Shown piece after piece: positions 52,234 through 61,851 of a DNA stretch of 64,000 nucleotides. The notes under the pieces were generated by a model that saw nothing but the letters and a program-made list of their open reading frames with translations, was not told the origin of the DNA and did not search any database. How positions within the stretch are numbered: the first letter of the stretch is position 1; each line of letters starts with the position of its first letter. The translations under genes were made by a program, and so were the position numbers. The DNA is from Cocleimonas flava (GTDB lineage: Bacteria; Pseudomonadota; Gammaproteobacteria; Thiotrichales; Thiotrichaceae): assembly GCF_004339015.1 (NCBI RefSeq), contig NZ_SMFQ01000002.1:186001-250000 (forward strand), written 5' to 3'.

Positions 52234-52252
52234 TATCGGAAAGTAGCTTTCC
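52234..52252. promoter_or_regulatory. Possible HupR enhancer site upstream of hupS
   Basis: Inverted repeat GGAAAG-TAG-CTTTCC, within TATCGGAAAGTAG, about 105 bp upstream of the sigma-54 promoter. The 12-mer TATCGGAAAGTA recurs at 53109 before hupD. Confidence 0.45.
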
Positions 52253-52353
52253 ACCAAAAGCAGATCCAGTTTCAGAATTATTTAAAATACAGGCTCGTAA
52301 TTATTTTTTTTATTCCATAATATGCATGTAAAATACCTAAAAGGGATCCCCTA

Positions 52354-52671
52354 ATGAGCCAAAATGAGAAAGACAAGCAGCTAGAAGCAGACAAAAAATT
52401 TATCAAAATAGCTGATCAATTTATCAATCACGCCAATCAGCAATGCAATGAAAATGATCATCAGCTAGTTAATGCATCTTTACTTTATGCATCAGCTAGA
52501 TTCAGCGCATTCATCACTGCATCGTTATCAGAATCGAAAGAAGCATTTGAAGATGGAACCGATGAAGCGGTTGAATTCTACGTAGAAGAATTTGAGAAAA
52601 TGCTGAGAGAGCACATGAAACAATACAAATCTACATTTGATAAAAAAGTTAGTCCCCCTTATCCTCATTAA
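52354..52671 (+). CDS. DUF3144-like cytoplasmic protein
   Basis: A 105-residue helical protein resembling the DUF3144 family (ADQFINHANQQ, then VNASLLYASARFSAFITAS), function unknown. ATG 52354 follows GGGAT. It sits in the divergent gap between hupS and hupD, but nothing shows a hydrogenase link. Confidence 0.7.
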   Translation: MSQNEKDKQLEADKKFIKIADQFINHANQQCNENDHQLVNASLLYASARFSAFITASLSESKEAFEDGTDEAVEFYVEEFEKMLREHMKQYKSTFDKKVSPPYPH

Positions 52672-53183
52672 TGTTAAATAGATATATAATTCATTTAATT
52701 CAATTAGTTATAAATTTTATTATTTTTATAAATTGTTAATAACTTTTTACAATCTAGTTATTTTTTTCCAATACGACTCTTCGGACAGAACATTTAATTA
52801 AAAAAAAACCTCAAAAAAAACCATCTCAAACTTATTCACAATGTTTTTATTTAGACAAACCTTCCTGCCCTCCTTCGCACAATATTCTTCAATACATTTG
52901 GCAGACTTATCTTTTAACTCTATTTCCTGATGCTTAAATACCAGACACTAATCGAACATTTAAGAGATAAAAGTCTTAATCAATCGTGATTAAGATCTGC
53001 GTACCAGCTACAAAAAAAACAACTAAGTAAACTTCTCTGTATCAAAATGAGATCTACCCCTTGATGAGTGACATGAAAAAAGACATCAAACACAAGATCT
53101 TTTTAAAATATCGGAAAGTATTATTGCACTTTAATACAAAAATGTAATAGTATATTACAGCAAATAACTATTTAACCTACCTA
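52672..53183. other. AT-rich gap before hupD
   Basis: No gene or RNA seen in 512 bp. It should hold the promoter of hupD-hupV. The only notable site is TATCGGAAAGTA at 53109-53120, shared with the hupS upstream region; a following TTGCAC gives a sigma-54-like GG/GC pair, but with 11 rather than 10 bases between. Confidence 0.45.
53109..53120. promoter_or_regulatory. 12-mer shared with the hupS upstream region
   Basis: TATCGGAAAGTA, identical to 52234-52245. It lies 64 bp before hupD. Possibly a HupR or other activator half-site. Confidence 0.35.
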
Positions 53184-53879
53184 ATGACAAGCAAAAAAAC
53201 CTTAATTCTAGGCATTGGAAATGTACTTTGGGCCGACGAGGGATTTGGAGTTCGATGCGTGGAAGCCATCAATCGAAAATATGAATTTTCGGAAAACGTT
53301 GAGTTAATGGATGGTGGAACTCAAGGCATTTACCTTGTTCAGCACGTACAAGCTTGCGACTACCTTATTGTCTTTGATGCGATTGATTACAACCTTGAAG
53401 GTGGCACCATGAAAATCATTCAAGATAAGGATGTACCAAATTTCATGGGCGCAAAAAAGATGAGCTTACATCAAACTGGGTTCCAAGAAGTTCTATCTAC
53501 AGCGGAATTACTCGACGACTATCCTGAAAAAATCCTGCTCATTGGCGTTCAACCCGTTGAACTAGAAGACTTTGGAGGGAGTTTACGCCCAGCCGTCAAA
53601 TCACAAATTGAACCAGCCATTAATATCGCCATTAATTATTTAAAAGATTTAGGTATTGAGTGTAAAAAACGCACTAAACCCTTAGCAGAAACCGAAGCAT
53701 TATCTCCCTCTGAGTTAGCTTTAGAACAATACGAAAATGGACGACCTTCAGCCGAAAAAGCCTGCAGAACAGGCGATGAACGCATACTATCGAATAAAAA
53801 AATGAAGTTTGACCCTAAAGCCCCCACTCTTGAGAACCCTCTTGCTGTCGATGTAGATTACCGGGGCCAATACGACTAA
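53184..53879 (+). CDS. hupD: Hydrogenase maturation endopeptidase HupD
   Basis: Nickel-dependent protease that trims the HupL C terminus. 231 residues: GIGNVLWADEGFGVR holds the first acidic ligand, DAIDY the second and LHQTGFQEVL the histidine. The conserved part ends near residue 160; a 60-residue charged tail follows that is longer than usual. It overlaps hupF's start by one base. Confidence 0.94.
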   Translation: MTSKKTLILGIGNVLWADEGFGVRCVEAINRKYEFSENVELMDGGTQGIYLVQHVQACDYLIVFDAIDYNLEGGTMKIIQDKDVPNFMGAKKMSLHQTGFQEVLSTAELLDDYPEKILLIGVQPVELEDFGGSLRPAVKSQIEPAINIAINYLKDLGIECKKRTKPLAETEALSPSELALEQYENGRPSAEKACRTGDERILSNKKMKFDPKAPTLENPLAVDVDYRGQYD

Positions 53880-54214
53880 TGTGCATAGGAATCCCCATGC
53901 AAGTCATCGAAATGCGTGAATCTCACGCACTTTGCGAAGCCGACGGAAAGCAAGAACTCATAGACATGTTATTGGTAGGCGATCAACCAAAAGGCACATG
54001 GATTCTCAATTTTTTAGGTGCCGCACGTGAAGTTATGTCCAATGAATTTGCAGAGCAAACACGCCAGGCATTGAAAGCATTAGACAATGTGATTAATGGT
54101 GAAACAGATGATTGCCAACAGTTTGACCATCTGTTTCCTGACTTAATAAACCAAGAACCTAAATTACCAGAACACCTAAAAGCACTTGTGCCACCGAACA
54201 CTATCAAGCAATAA
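53879..54214 (+). CDS. hupF: HupF, HypC-type hydrogenase chaperone
   Basis: A 111-residue HypC/HupF family protein with the essential N-terminal Cys (MCIGIPMQV). HypC-type proteins carry the Fe(CN)2CO unit to the large subunit; HupF-type paralogs protect HupL under oxygen. It fits with an oxygen-tolerant hydrogenase. Confidence 0.92.
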   Translation: MCIGIPMQVIEMRESHALCEADGKQELIDMLLVGDQPKGTWILNFLGAAREVMSNEFAEQTRQALKALDNVINGETDDCQQFDHLFPDLINQEPKLPEHLKALVPPNTIKQ

Positions 54215-54231
54215 ATTATTAAGGATACAAA

Positions 54232-54654
54232 ATGCAAAAAGAGACTACTCCTGCTCCATTAATCGATAGGCTCACTGCTGAGTTAAAATACCCTGTCCTT
54301 GATCTAACAAATATTGATGAGTTTTTAGAAAACAATGAGTTTTCAGTTTTATTCTTTACAGAAGATATAAAACGTTTTCCAGAAACAAATGATGTTGCGG
54401 TTGTATTACCCGAATTACTCAGCGTATTTCCAGATTTAAGTCCGGCAATAATTGCTCGCAATGATGAGAAAAAATTACAAAACCTGTATGGATTTCGCGC
54501 ATGGCCAGCATTGGTTTTTATGCGCCGAGATCAATATCTGGATGCAATCACAGGAATACAAGATTGGGGGGACTACCTTACCCAAATCAAATCCATACTA
54601 ACATCAGAACCCAAGCGCCCTCTTTCGATTGGCGTCCCTGTAGTTAGCAGCTAA
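54232..54654 (+). CDS. hupG: HupG, HyaE-family hydrogenase accessory protein
   Basis: A 140-residue thioredoxin-fold protein without the CxxC. FSVLFFTEDIKRFPETNDVAV and YGFRAWPALVFMRR are typical of HyaE/HupG, which binds the Tat signal of the small subunit to delay export until maturation is complete. Confidence 0.9.
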   Translation: MQKETTPAPLIDRLTAELKYPVLDLTNIDEFLENNEFSVLFFTEDIKRFPETNDVAVVLPELLSVFPDLSPAIIARNDEKKLQNLYGFRAWPALVFMRRDQYLDAITGIQDWGDYLTQIKSILTSEPKRPLSIGVPVVSS

Positions 54655-54665
54655 AGGAAAATAAT

Positions 54666-55550
54666 ATGCCAGATAAACCCTATTACGGAAGACCAATAGA
54701 TATTCCTGTCATTGGAGAAGGCTCACAACCAGGTATTGATGGAGACGAAAACTTTAACTTCACTCAGTCACCAGGGGCGATGCACACCTATGACATGCCG
54801 CTCATTCCTGAGCCAGAAGAGGTAAAAAACCTTACTATAGCAAAATCTATACTGGCCCAGCTTTTAAAGACAATCGACGCCCACAAAGCAGGCGATCCTG
54901 CAGTAGGGTTTGATATAAGTGATATAGATGCAGCCAATACCGATCTGATTAATCAGGTTTTTAACGAAGGTGAAGTTAGTGTCCTTTACCAATCTGATAC
55001 CTCCGTACAAATACAGGAATCAGTACTAACAGGCATTTGGCGTATTCGAGTAACTAATGAATCAGGAGAGCCTATCAGCGATAAAATCGAGATAGGTGAC
55101 ATTCCTTCCATCGTCAGGGAAAAGACTTTTTTAAACTCAACACCTATTGACACCAACCTAGAAAAAACACCTGAAAATGTATTAAACGCTCCACCATTAG
55201 TGATCGAACTTTCCGAAAAAATGGAAGCATGGAAAAAAGGAGATATGCACCATGTGATTAATCTAACCTTGCTCCCACTTTCTACCGAAGATTTACATTT
55301 TCTTGGTGAGCGTCTAGGCGTAGGACCCATTACTATACTTTCACGAGGTTACGGCAATTGCCGTATTGGCAGCACCTCCAAGAAAAATATATGGTGGGTA
55401 AAATACTTTAATTCTGAAGACAAATTAATACTGAATACGATTGAAGTCATTGATATCCCAGAGGTAGCAACTGCCGCACCTGAAGACTTGCGAGATAGTG
55501 CTGAACGCCTCAGGGAAATTTTAGAAGTTTATGATGTTGATATTGGATAA
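54666..55550 (+). CDS. hupH: HupH, HyaF-family hydrogenase accessory protein
   Basis: A 294-residue cytoplasmic HyaF/HupH protein, with LGERLGVGPITILSRGYGNCRI and NIWWVKYFNSEDKLILN as strong family segments. Takes part in assembly of small-subunit clusters. 11 bp after hupG. Confidence 0.92.
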   Translation: MPDKPYYGRPIDIPVIGEGSQPGIDGDENFNFTQSPGAMHTYDMPLIPEPEEVKNLTIAKSILAQLLKTIDAHKAGDPAVGFDISDIDAANTDLINQVFNEGEVSVLYQSDTSVQIQESVLTGIWRIRVTNESGEPISDKIEIGDIPSIVREKTFLNSTPIDTNLEKTPENVLNAPPLVIELSEKMEAWKKGDMHHVINLTLLPLSTEDLHFLGERLGVGPITILSRGYGNCRIGSTSKKNIWWVKYFNSEDKLILNTIEVIDIPEVATAAPEDLRDSAERLREILEVYDVDIG

Positions 55551-55554
55551 AACC

Positions 55555-55803
55555 ATGAAAGAAACAAACATAAAAAACGAATTTGGAAGCGGGTCATTTG
55601 AGGGTTCTTATGGCGGAGATGATGCTCGAATCTCTGATGATGACAAAATGGAGTGTAAAATTTGCTGGAAAGTATACGACCCCACTGAAGGCGATGATTA
55701 CTGGCAAATTCCTGCCGGCACACCGTTTTCGCAATTACCCGATCATTGGCGATGCCCCGAGTGTGACGGCACAAAAGATCAGTTTATGGTAATACTGAGC
55801 TAA
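55555..55803 (+). CDS. hupI: HupI rubredoxin
   Basis: An 82-residue rubredoxin. Iron site CKIC and CPEC, with DDYWQIPAGTPFSQLPDHW between. HupI-type rubredoxins support HupS maturation under oxygen. ATG 55555 is chosen (4 bp after hupH); the frame opens at 55531. Confidence 0.93.
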   Translation: MKETNIKNEFGSGSFEGSYGGDDARISDDDKMECKICWKVYDPTEGDDYWQIPAGTPFSQLPDHWRCPECDGTKDQFMVILS

Positions 55804-56450
55804 TGCCCTTTTCTACCACAAACCTGGAAGAGACATTTCGCAAAATTCAAAACACGCGAATGAAGGGAGTGCCTGTTATCAATAAACATCTAAATGTTAA
55901 AACCGTTGATTTTCAAGAATGGAATAATTACCACCTAGGTATATTAATCACCCCATGGTTTATGAATTTAATGCTCTTTCAAAAAAGCGGCGATGCAAAC
56001 ACCACTTCTTTAAAAACAGGCTCTGTCACTCAGCACACTTTCCCCTCTGGGTCTTATGAATTTGTATCAGGTTTTGAAGAGGAAATTGGCCACTACCAAA
56101 GCTGTTCTCTATTTTCTCCTATGCTTGAATTTGAAAACCAGGAAGCAGCCGAAATAGTAGCAAGTGAAGCCTTAAAAGCGATTATGGATGAAGAAAATAT
56201 AGACACTTCATCACAAAATCCTGCTGATGAAATTGAACAAATCTGGAAAGGTGAAAAGCCGCAACCCAAAATCACCCATAATTTTGATGGTTCAGAAATA
56301 CCTAATGCGTCAAAAGAAGAAATTAGCAAACCAGGAAGCACAATATCAGAAAGATTAGCAGAGCCAACATCTAGAAGGGATTTTTTACGAGGAAAAGCAT
56401 TCAAGAAGGAATCACTCAATAATAACAATTTGAGTGAGCATAAATCCTAA
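55803..56450 (+). CDS. hupJ: HupJ, HybE-family chaperone with Tat-like C-terminal motif
   Basis: A 215-residue HybE/HupJ family protein (WNNYHLGILITPWFMNLMLF, then FPSGSYEFVSGFEEEIGHYQSCSLFSPM). The C-terminal 70 residues are an extension with SRRDFLRG at about 190-197, which resembles the Tat signal of its client (SRRSFLK in HupS). It overlaps hupI and hupK. Confidence 0.88.
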   Translation: MPFSTTNLEETFRKIQNTRMKGVPVINKHLNVKTVDFQEWNNYHLGILITPWFMNLMLFQKSGDANTTSLKTGSVTQHTFPSGSYEFVSGFEEEIGHYQSCSLFSPMLEFENQEAAEIVASEALKAIMDEENIDTSSQNPADEIEQIWKGEKPQPKITHNFDGSEIPNASKEEISKPGSTISERLAEPTSRRDFLRGKAFKKESLNNNNLSEHKS

Positions 56451-57595
56451 TGACGAGCATAGCTGGCGAATTGAATATTTCAATATCCTATACAGATACA
56501 AACATTGATAGCCGAATTGAATCAAGCCGCCCTTTGCACGCGTCAAAAATTTTTACAGGAAAATCGATTACACATACACTAACTACAATTCCTTTATTAT
56601 TTAATATCTGCGCTAAAGCACAAACTGTTACGGCAGTCCGCGCAATTGAAAGTGCCACAGAAAAACCTTCATACAAACAAACAGAATCTTTTCGAGAAGC
56701 ATTAATAACTCTTGAAAACCTGCGAGAACAATCTTTACGTGTGGTAATGGATTGGCCGAAATACAGAAACGAACAAGCTGAAGTTGAATGCATATCTCAT
56801 ATATCCTTAGGCATAGCAAAGCTCATGCATGCCCTGGAACCTGTCAAAGTATTAGACTACCAAGGCCAACCTTCACCGAATTACTCTTTTAAAACCAGCG
56901 TAGAATTATGGATGATCTTTAGCGAAAAACTATCACAAACTATTTTCGGATCATCAGCGAATGATTGGCTCGAAAACACATACAAAAAAGAACAGCTGGA
57001 CATCTGGGCAGGCAAAGAACAATCTCAAGCAGCAAAATTCATTCACTGGTTAAATCAGAAAAAATGGAAGCATTCGGGTAAATCAAACATTACACATATC
57101 CCCGATATAAATGACATTGAGGTGCGAGAACTACTAAAAACACAAGGACATGAGTTTACAGGACACCCTAAATGGGATGACCAATGCTATGAATTAAGCT
57201 GGTTTAGTCGCAAACAATGCCAACCACATCAGGATAATGGCATTTATAGCCGTATGATTGGTCGACTTAAGGAAATCGCCGATTTAATTTTAAAACTGGA
57301 TACGTTTTATATTAAAGGCACCCAACTCGAATCAGGCAAAAGCTCTGTTAGCGGCATAGCACATAGTGAAGCTGCTCGTGGTCGTTTAACGCATTTTGTA
57401 GAAATTGAAAATGAAACGATTAAAAAACTAGTCATACTTGCGCCTACAGAATGGAATTTCCACCCAGAAGGGGTCGCCGTTAAAAGCCTAAATAATTTAG
57501 ATGCAAAATCCCCCCATGAATTGCATCAACAAGCCGAACTATTGATTCATGCAATTGACCCTTGTGTGGGTTTTAACTTAAGCATCGAAGGATAA
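56450..57595 (+). CDS. hupK: HupK, large-subunit-like maturation protein
   Basis: A 381-residue protein related to [NiFe]-hydrogenase large subunits but lacking nickel-binding CxxC motifs. SGIAHSEAARGRLTHFVEIE and APTEWNFHPEG are the recognisable segments. HupK is thought to act as a scaffold for the metal centre before HupL. Confidence 0.88.
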   Translation: MTSIAGELNISISYTDTNIDSRIESSRPLHASKIFTGKSITHTLTTIPLLFNICAKAQTVTAVRAIESATEKPSYKQTESFREALITLENLREQSLRVVMDWPKYRNEQAEVECISHISLGIAKLMHALEPVKVLDYQGQPSPNYSFKTSVELWMIFSEKLSQTIFGSSANDWLENTYKKEQLDIWAGKEQSQAAKFIHWLNQKKWKHSGKSNITHIPDINDIEVRELLKTQGHEFTGHPKWDDQCYELSWFSRKQCQPHQDNGIYSRMIGRLKEIADLILKLDTFYIKGTQLESGKSSVSGIAHSEAARGRLTHFVEIENETIKKLVILAPTEWNFHPEGVAVKSLNNLDAKSPHELHQQAELLIHAIDPCVGFNLSIEG

Positions 57596-57603
57596 AATAG
57601 CAC

Positions 57604-57945
57604 ATGCATGAAATGTCTCTTTGCGAGGGTGTATTACAAATAATTGAAACAGAAGCCAGGAATCAGGATTTCGACAAGGTTAAACGAGTCATACTTGATG
57701 TTGGTGTATTATCAGGAGTAGAGATTCCCGCATTAGAATTTGCTTTTGAGGTAGTAATGCGGGGATCGATCGCAGAAAACGCTACACTTGAAATCAATGA
57801 ATTAGAAGCACAGGCATGGTGTATGCAATGTGCTGAAACAGTTACGGTAAAACAGCGCTATGACGCTTGCCCGAAATGTGAAAGTTACCAACTACAGATC
57901 AGTAGTGGTGATGAAATGCGTATTAAAGAACTAGAAGTAGATTAA
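57604..57945 (+). CDS. hypA: Hydrogenase nickel chaperone HypA
   Basis: A 113-residue protein. N-terminal MHEMSLCEG holds the Ni-binding His; the zinc site is CMQC and CPKC. It delivers nickel to the large subunit with HypB. Confidence 0.95.
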   Translation: MHEMSLCEGVLQIIETEARNQDFDKVKRVILDVGVLSGVEIPALEFAFEVVMRGSIAENATLEINELEAQAWCMQCAETVTVKQRYDACPKCESYQLQISSGDEMRIKELEVD

Positions 57946-57965
57946 ATTCAAAAGAGGATAAAAGA

Positions 57966-58889
57966 ATGTGCACAGTATGCGGATGCGGTAGCGATGAAGT
58001 TAAGGTTGAAGGACATTCTCACAATCATAGCCACGATCATGATCACAGTCACAATAATCATAGCCATGAGCACTCTCATGCCAATGGTCACACGCATAGT
58101 CATGAACATCACAATCATGAACACAACCAAGACACCCACTATGGCTTAGGTCCAGCTCATGCTCACGTCCCAGGACTTAGCCAATCGAGAATGATAGAAA
58201 TCGAACAAAATATTCTCGGAAAAAATCATGAATACGCAAATGAAAATCGACGCTTTTTTACCGAACAAGGCGTACTCAGTTTAAATCTAGTATCAAGCCC
58301 AGGCTCAGGCAAAACAACACTACTAACTCAAACGATAACTGACCTAAAAGATGATTTATCACTATCCGTTATCGAAGGGGATCAACAAACCGCAAATGAT
58401 GCCGAACGCATCCGTGCGACAGGCGTTCCCGCATTACAAATCAACACAGGCAAAGGCTGCCATCTTGATGCGCACATGGTCGGACACGCAATGGAAAAAA
58501 TGACACCAGAAGAAGGTGGAGTCTTATTTATTGAAAATGTTGGAAATCTGGTTTGCCCTGCTGCATTTGATTTAGGTGAAGCACATAAAGTGGCCATACT
58601 TTCGGTAACAGAAGGTGAGGATAAACCACTAAAATACCCTGATATGTTTAATGCTGCAGATATCATGCTTTTGAATAAAATTGATCTATTACCTTACCTA
58701 CAATTTGATGTAGACAAATGTATCGAATATGCTCGACGAGTTAACCCAAGCATTCAAGTATTACAAGTTTCCGCCACATCAGGCGAAGGCATGGAAAACT
58801 GGTATCATTGGATTAAATCAACACGTCAAATGAAACTCATTGGACACCCTAGTTTTAATACGACTACAGCAACCGAAAACCATTTATGA
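57966..58889 (+). CDS. hypB: Hydrogenase nickel GTPase HypB
   Basis: A 307-residue SIMIBI GTPase. N-terminal CTVCGCG binds Ni tightly; residues about 15-60 are a long His-rich stretch ([18 protein letters not shown]) for Ni storage. G1 is [11 protein letters not shown], with NKIDLLP as the base-recognition motif. It overlaps hupR by 4 bp. Confidence 0.96.
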   Translation: MCTVCGCGSDEVKVEGHSHNHSHDHDHSHNNHSHEHSHANGHTHSHEHHNHEHNQDTHYGLGPAHAHVPGLSQSRMIEIEQNILGKNHEYANENRRFFTEQGVLSLNLVSSPGSGKTTLLTQTITDLKDDLSLSVIEGDQQTANDAERIRATGVPALQINTGKGCHLDAHMVGHAMEKMTPEEGGVLFIENVGNLVCPAAFDLGEAHKVAILSVTEGEDKPLKYPDMFNAADIMLLNKIDLLPYLQFDVDKCIEYARRVNPSIQVLQVSATSGEGMENWYHWIKSTRQMKLIGHPSFNTTTATENHL

Positions 58890-60397
58890 GTGATACCTCT
58901 GCCAATTTATTACCCAGTATTCTAATCGTTGATGATGAGGCCCGCTCTATAGAAACGTTAGAGCGCATCCTTGATGAATACTTTGATGTTCACACCGCTA
59001 GCAATGCAAAAGAAGCGCTCGACATTCTCGAACAAGAGTGGATACAAGTAGTGCTATGCGACCAGAGAATGCCTGATGTTACAGGCGTAGAATTATGCGG
59101 ACAGATTCGTGAAACCTGGCCTGAAGTTATACGCATGATTATCTCAGGCTACACTGACTCAGAAGATATTATAAACGCGATCAACGAAGGCGGAATTTAC
59201 CAATACATTAGCAAACCCTGGCACCCGGAAGACGTAATTTTAAAACTTAAAAATGCCGTGGAGTTATCCGAACTCCATCGAAAAAATGAAAGACTAGCTA
59301 TCGAATTAAAGCTACACCCTAAAACACTAAAAGAAGCGATAGAAGTACAACGAAAAGCCCTGCAATCACATTATAGCTGGGAAGGTATCGTAAGAAGCCC
59401 CGACAGCATCATGAACGCGACCTGCGACACAGTAAAGCAAGTCTCTCCTTTTGATGTCAGCGTGTTAATAACCGGCGAATCAGGAACTGGCAAGGAGCTT
59501 TGCTCTCGTGCTTTGCATTACAACAGCCTGCGCCAGAATGAGCCATTCGTTGCAGAAAATTGCGGCGCACTACCTGACGAATTATTAGAAAGTGAATTAT
59601 TCGGCCACAAAAAAGGAGCTTTTACAGGTGCAGTTGAAGATCGGATAGGTCTCTTCGAATCAGCGAATGGCGGCACTATTTTTCTCGATGAAATCGGTGA
59701 CATCTCCCCCGCTTTTCAACTGAAACTCTTACGAGTCTTGCAAGAAAAAGAAGTTCGCCCGCTGGGTAGCAACAAACGCCGCCCGGTAGATGTTCGCATT
59801 GTTGCAGCTACCAATAAAAACCTTGAAGATGAAGTACGAGAAGGTCGATTTCGCCAAGACCTATATTATCGCCTTGCGACATTTACCATCCAATTGCCTC
59901 CTCTGCGTGACAGACTCGAAGACATCCCTTACCTCACCACTTTCCTACTTGATGAAATAATGAATGAATTAGGAAAACGTGTAGACGGCATCACAACCGA
60001 GACCATGGATTGCTTTCAAAAATACCAATGGCCAGGCAATGTTCGCGAACTACAAAACGAACTAAAACGGATGCTGGTATTGACCCAAACAAACAAACTA
60101 GAAGCCAACACAATATCCCCACATATTTTACGCGCTACTCCCGATCATATGCGAAAAGACATGTCTCTTGTGACAGGTAACACAAACGGCACCTTAAAAG
60201 ACCGGATCGAACAGCTAGAGTCGCGCGTTCTAAAAGAAACCCTAGTAAGGCACAGCTGGAACAAAACACGTGCAGCAGAAGAACTCGGACTATCCAGAGT
60301 CGGCCTGCGCAGCAAACTAGAACGCTACGGTTTAGAGCAAGCTGATCAGGATGTGGTACAGTTACCAAGCAAAAAGAAAATAAGTAATAGCAGTTAA
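58886..60397 (+). CDS. hupR: HupR/HoxA-type NtrC-family response regulator
   Basis: A 503-residue regulator: N-terminal receiver domain with [10 protein letters not shown] (phospho-Asp), AAA domain with GESGTGKEL, intact KGAFTGA and [11 protein letters not shown], and a C-terminal Fis-type HTH ([20 protein letters not shown]). Intact GAFTGA means it should act with sigma-54, matching the hupS promoter (HoxA-like). In many such systems the non-phosphorylated form is active. A C-tract element (60402) separates it from hupT. Confidence 0.93.
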   Translation: MSDTSANLLPSILIVDDEARSIETLERILDEYFDVHTASNAKEALDILEQEWIQVVLCDQRMPDVTGVELCGQIRETWPEVIRMIISGYTDSEDIINAINEGGIYQYISKPWHPEDVILKLKNAVELSELHRKNERLAIELKLHPKTLKEAIEVQRKALQSHYSWEGIVRSPDSIMNATCDTVKQVSPFDVSVLITGESGTGKELCSRALHYNSLRQNEPFVAENCGALPDELLESELFGHKKGAFTGAVEDRIGLFESANGGTIFLDEIGDISPAFQLKLLRVLQEKEVRPLGSNKRRPVDVRIVAATNKNLEDEVREGRFRQDLYYRLATFTIQLPPLRDRLEDIPYLTTFLLDEIMNELGKRVDGITTETMDCFQKYQWPGNVRELQNELKRMLVLTQTNKLEANTISPHILRATPDHMRKDMSLVTGNTNGTLKDRIEQLESRVLKETLVRHSWNKTRAAEELGLSRVGLRSKLERYGLEQADQDVVQLPSKKKISNSS

Positions 60398-60401
60398 ATT
60401 T

Positions 60402-60432
60402 AAATACACCCCCCTACTTATAGGCACTTTTT
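60402..60432 (+). repeat. C-tract element copy 13
   Basis: AAATACACCCCCCTACTTAT, then AGGCACTTTTTAAG. In terminator orientation after hupR but within the hup gene series. Confidence 0.8.
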
Positions 60433-60459
60433 AAGAGAATTAGGAACCATAAAACGACT

Positions 60460-61851
60460 ATGGCATCACAAATAATTCCCCACCACTCTCTAACAGAACA
60501 GGTTCCTGATGCACAACAACTAAGCCCAGCGATGGCAGATGATGCATGGATAGAAGTCATCCAGCGAATGGATGCTATCTATGCCGACCTTGTAAATTCT
60601 CAAGTTGCACTAGAAGAAAAAAATTCAGAACTAGAACAAACCCAACAATTTATTGAAAGCGTTCTATCATCCATGCACGATGTATTAGTGGTTACTGATA
60701 TCAATGGAAACATTCAACGCGCCAATCTTGCCCTTGAAAAACTGACAGGAAAAAATAGCCAACAGCTCTGCAATAAACCTTTGAATATTCTTTTCCCCGA
60801 ATCTGCGATCACGCAAGTTGATGAATTCCCAGAAAAGATTCGTTCAGGTAATCTGGTTGATTGTGAAATCGACATGCTCAATGCCAATAAAAAATCTGTG
60901 CCAATGGCCGTCATCTGTAAAGCACATTATGACAACGAAGGTAGACTACTCGGCTCAGTATTAACCGGCAGGCCTTTATATGAAATTCGTAAAGCATACC
61001 GCGAACTGAAAGAGACCCATGAAGCTTTAAAAGCAACCCAGCAACAATTGATTCAGTCTGAAAAAATGGCATCCTTAGGTAGACTGGTTGCAGGCGTAGC
61101 ACATGAACTAAACAACCCAATTAGTTTTGTATTTGGCAACATGTACGCCTTACAAAATTACGAAGTACGCTTTAGTAAATACCTCAAGGCGGTTCACAAA
61201 AACATCAGCATCGAGGAGCGCGACAAGTTACGAGCCGAACTTAAAATTGACCGCATTCTGGATGATGTAAAACCACTTTTAGAGGGCTCGCTCGAAGGCT
61301 CTACCAGAGTAAAAACAATTGTTCAGGAACTACGTCGCTTCTCAACACCTAAGCTAAACACCTTAGAACGTTTCGACCTGGTAGATCTTATAAAAAGTTC
61401 TATTCACTGGGTAACTCATTCCGCGCGCACCAAACCAAAACTCATTACAGAACTACCAGAAACCTTAGAAATCACCGCTAACGAAGGCTATATACATCAA
61501 ATATTAATAAACCTTTTACAAAATGCATTAGATGCTCTCGAAGAATGCTCGAACCCGACTCTAGAAATCACTCTTATCGAGAAAAAGAATGAGGTAGACA
61601 TTATCTGCCGAGACAATGGCAAAGGCATTTCTGATAAACACCTATTAAGTATTTTTGACCCTTTCTTCACTACCAAACCTGTTGGCAAAGGAACCGGGCT
61701 TGGTTTATATATTAGCTATGGACTTGCAACCGAACAGTGCAATGGAAGCTTAAAGGTCGACAACCACCCTGATGGAGGTGCCATGTTCACCTTATCTCTT
61801 CCGTTAAATCATGAACCTTTATCCACAACAACACATACTACCAATGTTTAA
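60460..61851 (+). CDS. hupT: HupT/HoxJ-type sensor histidine kinase
   Basis: A 463-residue soluble kinase: coiled coil, PAS domain (residues about 65-175, SVLSSMHDVLVVTDINGNI), HisKA domain with GVAHELNNPISF (phospho-His), and an ATPase domain (LLQNALDAL, then GTGLGLYISYG). No transmembrane segment, as expected of a kinase that docks to HupUV and phosphorylates HupR. Confidence 0.92.
   Translation: MASQIIPHHSLTEQVPDAQQLSPAMADDAWIEVIQRMDAIYADLVNSQVALEEKNSELEQTQQFIESVLSSMHDVLVVTDINGNIQRANLALEKLTGKNSQQLCNKPLNILFPESAITQVDEFPEKIRSGNLVDCEIDMLNANKKSVPMAVICKAHYDNEGRLLGSVLTGRPLYEIRKAYRELKETHEALKATQQQLIQSEKMASLGRLVAGVAHELNNPISFVFGNMYALQNYEVRFSKYLKAVHKNISIEERDKLRAELKIDRILDDVKPLLEGSLEGSTRVKTIVQELRRFSTPKLNTLERFDLVDLIKSSIHWVTHSARTKPKLITELPETLEITANEGYIHQILINLLQNALDALEECSNPTLEITLIEKKNEVDIICRDNGKGISDKHLLSIFDPFFTTKPVGKGTGLGLYISYGLATEQCNGSLKVDNHPDGGAMFTLSLPLNHEPLSTTTHTTNV

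Noticed and set aside
53110-53130. Sigma-54 promoter before hupD (CGGAAAG..TTGCAC)
   Set aside because: GG and GC are 11 instead of 10 bases apart and the -24 lacks TGGCAC.
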